64,000 nt of DNA from Pyrrhosoma nymphula. Taxonomy: Eukaryota; Arthropoda; Insecta; Odonata; Coenagrionidae. Below the pieces are notes generated by a model. The model made no database searches. It had not been told where the DNA came from and worked only from the letters and a program-made list of their open reading frames with translations. The position numbers and the translations under genes were made by a program. Every line of letters starts with the position of its first letter. Within the stretch, counting starts at the first letter, position 1. Shown one piece after another: positions 60,581 through 64,000 of the stretch. The stretch is taken from NCBI GenBank assembly GCA_963573305.1, contig OY754336.1, positions 18,264,699 to 18,328,698 of the forward strand, written 5' to 3'.

Positions 60581-60958
60581 AAAAAATTAAAACTTCTCTC
60601 TTTGTATTGCATTTATTTATTTCATTTAAATGTAATTGAGTTGCACTATTAACATCTTACGTGATCACTTTTTGTACTTTTTTGCCTTTTGTTAATACAT
60701 TCTTTTTTTGACCTTATGCTTTGCTGGAGTGTTTCATCGTTATCGCTAAAATTGGTTCCAATATTCAATTGTTGCTACAGTCGTTACTAATATATACATA
60801 AAGGGGTTAACTTCCTTGATTCAATTCTCAGAATTACATAAATTTGGCAATACAATACTTTAAATCTCCTCCATTTCCAAAAATGTAAGCATGTGTATGT
60901 GTACCTTTGGTGGACAATAATTTCCCAGAAAATGCCCGGTAAAGACCGTTAAAGGCTC
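60581..60958. other. AT-rich block inside Transib B of unknown origin
   Basis: Lies between the truncated exon 5 and the right arm. It has no similarity to the corresponding part of element A, where exon 6 is found, and no coding capacity. Either it is filler DNA acquired when the 3' end was lost or a noncoding replacement. Confidence 0.5.
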
Positions 60959-61875
60959 CGCGGTGTCATAAAACGACCATTTTCGCACACGAGTCCTGAG
61001 GGTTTAAGGATCGGGGAGAAGGAATACCAGCTGGTGTCTTTCTGGGAGGTCTTTCTGTATGGGTCTGAGGGAAAATACTCACTTTTTCAAGGTTTGAACG
61101 CTTTCAATATAAGGCATGGTTCCCGAACGTATCCAAAGAAAACTAACTTAACTTCGATTACGCGTGCACTTACCTCGACTGAAAATCCTCCCGTGTCTTC
61201 ATTATAGACTCTTTGGGGATCGTTGCCCACAAGCACAGCTTAAAAACGGTGAATGCTGAGCGTTAAAATCCATACCACTTCAATAACCTTACCGCGTCGC
61301 GGCAAATCCAGCTCCCGGCGCGCGGACCCGAGCCCCGACGCGCGATCGAAAAATCAAATTTTTTTCCGGCGTCGCAAACTTTTTTCAAAGTTAACTGCAT
61401 ATAAACCTTGAGAAGTCTTCAAATAATACTCTGATGTAAGTAACGTCGCGTGACTTTGCCAAAAATCCATTTGAATCTCCTACTAAATGTAAAATTTTGT
61501 CTAAAAACAGCGTCCGCCATTTTGTAACGACAGAGCAATATTGTATCATAGCTATTCTTTAAAACTACGTAATTGTAAAGAAAATGTACCATGTTAACAG
61601 ATAATATCGTTTTTTATTCCATAAAAATCCTCTTTTAACTTCACCATCAACTTTAGTCGGAAGATTTTCCGAGAAAACTGAAGACGGGCATTTTTCTGGA
61701 AATTTGGTCATGTTTGAGCCTCTGTATCTCAATAACGGGTAAGAACTACACCAAATGAAGTGCTATTCCAGATACATGAATCATTTCTGAGTTTTCATGC
61801 GAAGTTTCAACTTCATATCTCAAAAAAAGCCATTTTGGACTTTTGGCCAGCTTTTTCCGATTTCCGACCACTGTG
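60959..61875 (-). repeat. Transib B right arm (917 bp)
   Basis: Reverse complement of 57368-58284 with few differences. The terminal heptamer-like sequence, read inwards on the minus strand, is CACAGTG at 61869-61875. Confidence 0.9.
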
Positions 61876-61880
61876 CACCG
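61876..61880. repeat. Target-site duplication of Transib B, right
   Basis: CACCG, identical to 57363-57367. Confidence 0.9.
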
Positions 61881-63060
61881 GCAAAATTACAAGGCCTACT
61901 GCAACACGAGCAGAGTCGGCCACTAAAGATTTACCTAAGTGAAATAAACATGACTTTTATATATAATTCATCAAGAGTCAAAAACTTTAATATTTACAAG
62001 AAAACTCACATTTTTTCACTCCACAAAGAGTGGCTGGTGTCCGAATGGCACCCGCCATTATGAATTTCCCGGATTCCCTGGGAGACTCGCGAAATTATAA
62101 AAAGGATTTTTTTTTAAATCGTTTCTCTCCTGGATTTTTTTCTTTCGTTTTCCTTCCGCTCTAAGGCTAATAAAAAAAATATAAAATGATTCCCATTACT
62201 ATCTTTTTCTACGATTTCTAAATTTTTTCAATCTGTTTTCGTTACTAATAGAACAGAATATTGCAAAGGCATCTCAACATTTCTCGAGTAAAATATGTTT
62301 TCTATTAATGAATTTATTAACTTTCAATTTTTTCAATTTCAATGCCCTTGTTATTTTGGTTCGTTGGATGCCGACTATTCCGAAATAATTTCGTGTCCAC
62401 TCTTATGTTTATAATTTTCATAATATATGATGCCATTTAAACTTGAATTTATTATGACAAAAAGTGAAGGATTGTAGTAATATAATATTATATATGTTTA
62501 AGCTTCAAACATTAAAACAGCCATATATGGCAAAGTATGATTGCACACGTATTTCAGTTAATTTCGTTTTTAAAATTTGAAATTCATAAACATTTGTTTA
62601 TTTATGCTGACCATTATAGTGGAATACACATTCCGCATAGTATTTGGGAAAATGCTTTTATCTTCACGCTGTGAAGGAGTAAGGTAGCCTCACATCAACA
62701 ATATGTATGAGGCAAACTAAGCCAGTCCAACTAAGCGGTGATGTTAGAGCAGGCAGTAATGGAGAAAGAGCTCCATTTCTAGCAACTTAAAACTTGAAGA
62801 GAGAAAAAAAACAAAAAAGTAGGTATAGCTCGTCCTCTCTCCACAAAAAAAATCTCGCTCAATACCATGGCCAACATGGAAAACCTTTGGTTTTTCCAAC
62901 CAGCGAGAAGCAGATCACCGATAGGCTGGCGGTTTGACTTCCAACTGCGCCATCCATTTGGAAAAACGCATGAGTCGGATCGAGCCGACTCGGAAAAAAA
63001 TGAATACGTAAAATAAATCGGCCGATAAATCCATAGTGCGAGTCCCTTTTGAGCATAAAA
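61881..63060. other. AT-rich spacer, nothing recognised
   Basis: No gene, RNA or shared repeat is recognised. Confidence 0.4.
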
Positions 63061-63620
63061 CTTAGAAGTGACGGCGGTGAAGTGTTAAGAGAAGTAATCT
63101 GAATAAAAAGTGCACAGGGTGTGATGGGGAAGATGGTGGTGGGCGTATGTACATTGGAGGCGATGCCTATGGGTGGTCGGGCGGGCAGGGGAGAATTGAG
63201 GGGCACGGCCCCGCCGCCGGACCGTTCCCTCGGCCCCCGCGCCCCCGCTGCTGTCCCGCCGTAACTCAAGAGCTGCCCCCAGTGGGAGGCCTCACGGTGC
63301 ATGTGAGCTGCCAGGGCGGCGGGCAACATCGGAGACGGTGGGGCGGCCACGGCACCGCTCGCTCGGGCCAGGGGTGGCACGCAGCGACGATTGATGATCC
63401 GAGCTCGGAGTCCTCGATTCGCTTCCGAGGCCTCTCGCAGCACCATCGGTGCCAAATACATAATTTGATGGCACCACCTTGTTAAATTCCAGGTGCCCCG
63501 CACGAGGGGCCGCGCCGGCACGGCGTCGCTGCACCCCGGCGCCGAAACCGGCGCTCGACTCACGCGTCCGTGGTCTGGGAACACGAGAGGCTCCGGGGCC
63601 AAACGATTTATGAATTCGCG
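63061..63620. other. CpG-rich island, not purine-skewed
   Basis: The richest CpG stretch of the window with balanced strands (for example CCCGCGCCCCCGCTGCTG and GCACGAGGGGCCGCGCCGG). A 255-codon minus-strand frame (62859-63626) spans it, with Ala/Pro/Arg-rich composition in the island and ordinary composition beyond, so its length is probably due to GC content. Candidate promoter region of a gene beyond the window, with no proof here. Confidence 0.45.
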
Positions 63621-64000
63621 ATTCATGTTCCCTCTAATGCTGCGAGAGCTACATTCATCACGTTTTGGCGAAGCGGCCTGTGCGAGGAAGTAGCATCAGG
63701 ATTATCGTGTTGGCCAAGGAATTATGCCTCCCCAATATACCTCACGTTTCCCTCTTTCGCCATGCCCAACCGGTTAGTTTTTCCTTTTACCTTTGCCAGG
63801 GATGTCGCACGAGTGGGAAAAAACAGCTCAATATTAGATTCCCTCATATAAGTGAGAATAATATGATTAGGTAAGCCAACGAAGCGATAGGTTTGAAGTC
63901 TTGATAGTGACAATTCATTTTTTATGGCGTGAGTGCAATGTCAATCACAGATGGATATCTTATGTATGAATGAAGAACAAAATCAACGGGTTAGCTCGTA
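63621..64000. other. Window end, nothing recognised
   Basis: AT-rich flank of the CpG island. Short open frames only. Confidence 0.4.

Larger units (their letters stand above)
57368..61875 (+). mobile_element. Transib DNA transposon B (4508 bp)
   Basis: Complete from end to end. The left terminus is CACAGTGG at 57368, the right terminus CCACTGTG ends at 61875, and a perfect 5-bp duplication CACCG flanks both. Long, nearly identical inverted arms of about 917 bp each enclose a plus-strand spliced transposase pseudogene (58661-60580) and an unrelated AT-rich block (60581-60958) that replaces the expected last exon. Low divergence between the arms suggests a fairly young insertion or arm homogenisation. 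It is probably non-autonomous. The separation from element A is 10.6 kb, in the same orientation. Confidence 0.93.

Noticed and set aside
62859..63626. 255-codon minus-strand open frame
   Set aside because: Its length tracks the CpG-rich island, overlapping plus-strand frames are also open, and no domain, splice pattern or start context supports it.
1..64000. CRISPR arrays, rRNA genes, bacterial operons or prophage
   Set aside because: No regularly spaced repeats, no rRNA signatures and no compact gene arrays. The sequence is eukaryotic in character.

Overview
This window reads as nuclear DNA of an animal, most likely an arthropod and plausibly an insect with a large, repeat-rich genome. It is AT-rich overall and interrupted by purine- or pyrimidine-skewed, CpG-rich islands with long G runs. 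It carries tRNA-like SINE heads, several 5'-truncated LINE ends, palindromic foldback elements and spliced (intron-containing) Transib DNA transposons. I see no bacterial-style operons, no rRNA, and no host protein-coding gene I can name. Long open frames in the skewed islands look like composition effects.

Layout. 1-1000: inverted repeats, a tRNA-like SINE head and a foldback element. 1000-9500: mostly featureless, with two GA/G-rich islands (about 5100-6450 and 7600-8950). 9500-10760: a LINE 3' end flanked by an inverted repeat, followed by a foldback. 10760-30000: mostly single-copy-looking AT-rich DNA with one very clean foldback (17687-17968), a dispersed noncoding repeat (20934-21470), G-rich islands, a second copy of the SINE (25960-26079, minus) and another tRNA-like head (29470-29549, minus). 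30000-39400: four LINE 3' remnants and further skewed islands.

The centre of interest is 42.2-61.9 kb. It holds two Transib elements, each bounded by a perfect 5-bp target-site duplication: element A at 42182-46722 (CGCTG) and element B at 57368-61875 (CACCG). Transib is the transposon superfamily related to the RAG1 recombinase. Both elements start and end with CACAGTG, identical to the consensus heptamer of V(D)J recombination signal sequences. B has arms of about 917 bp that are nearly identical inverted copies. It encodes a five-exon transposase whose introns all splice in frame, but a frameshift and loss of the last exon remove the catalytic glutamate region. A is a mosaic. Its left arm is an inverted 3' half of a different Transib subfamily, and its right half is a B-like copy with deletions and stops that still retains the glutamate region. 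Neither copy can make a full transposase by itself.

A second theme is a recurring short motif (CTGAAGA-like, then a hairpin, then GAAAC and a GUH-like site) in several foldbacks and pyrimidine-rich stretches. It resembles a minimal type I hammerhead ribozyme, as known from Penelope-like retroelements. I rate this as a hypothesis.
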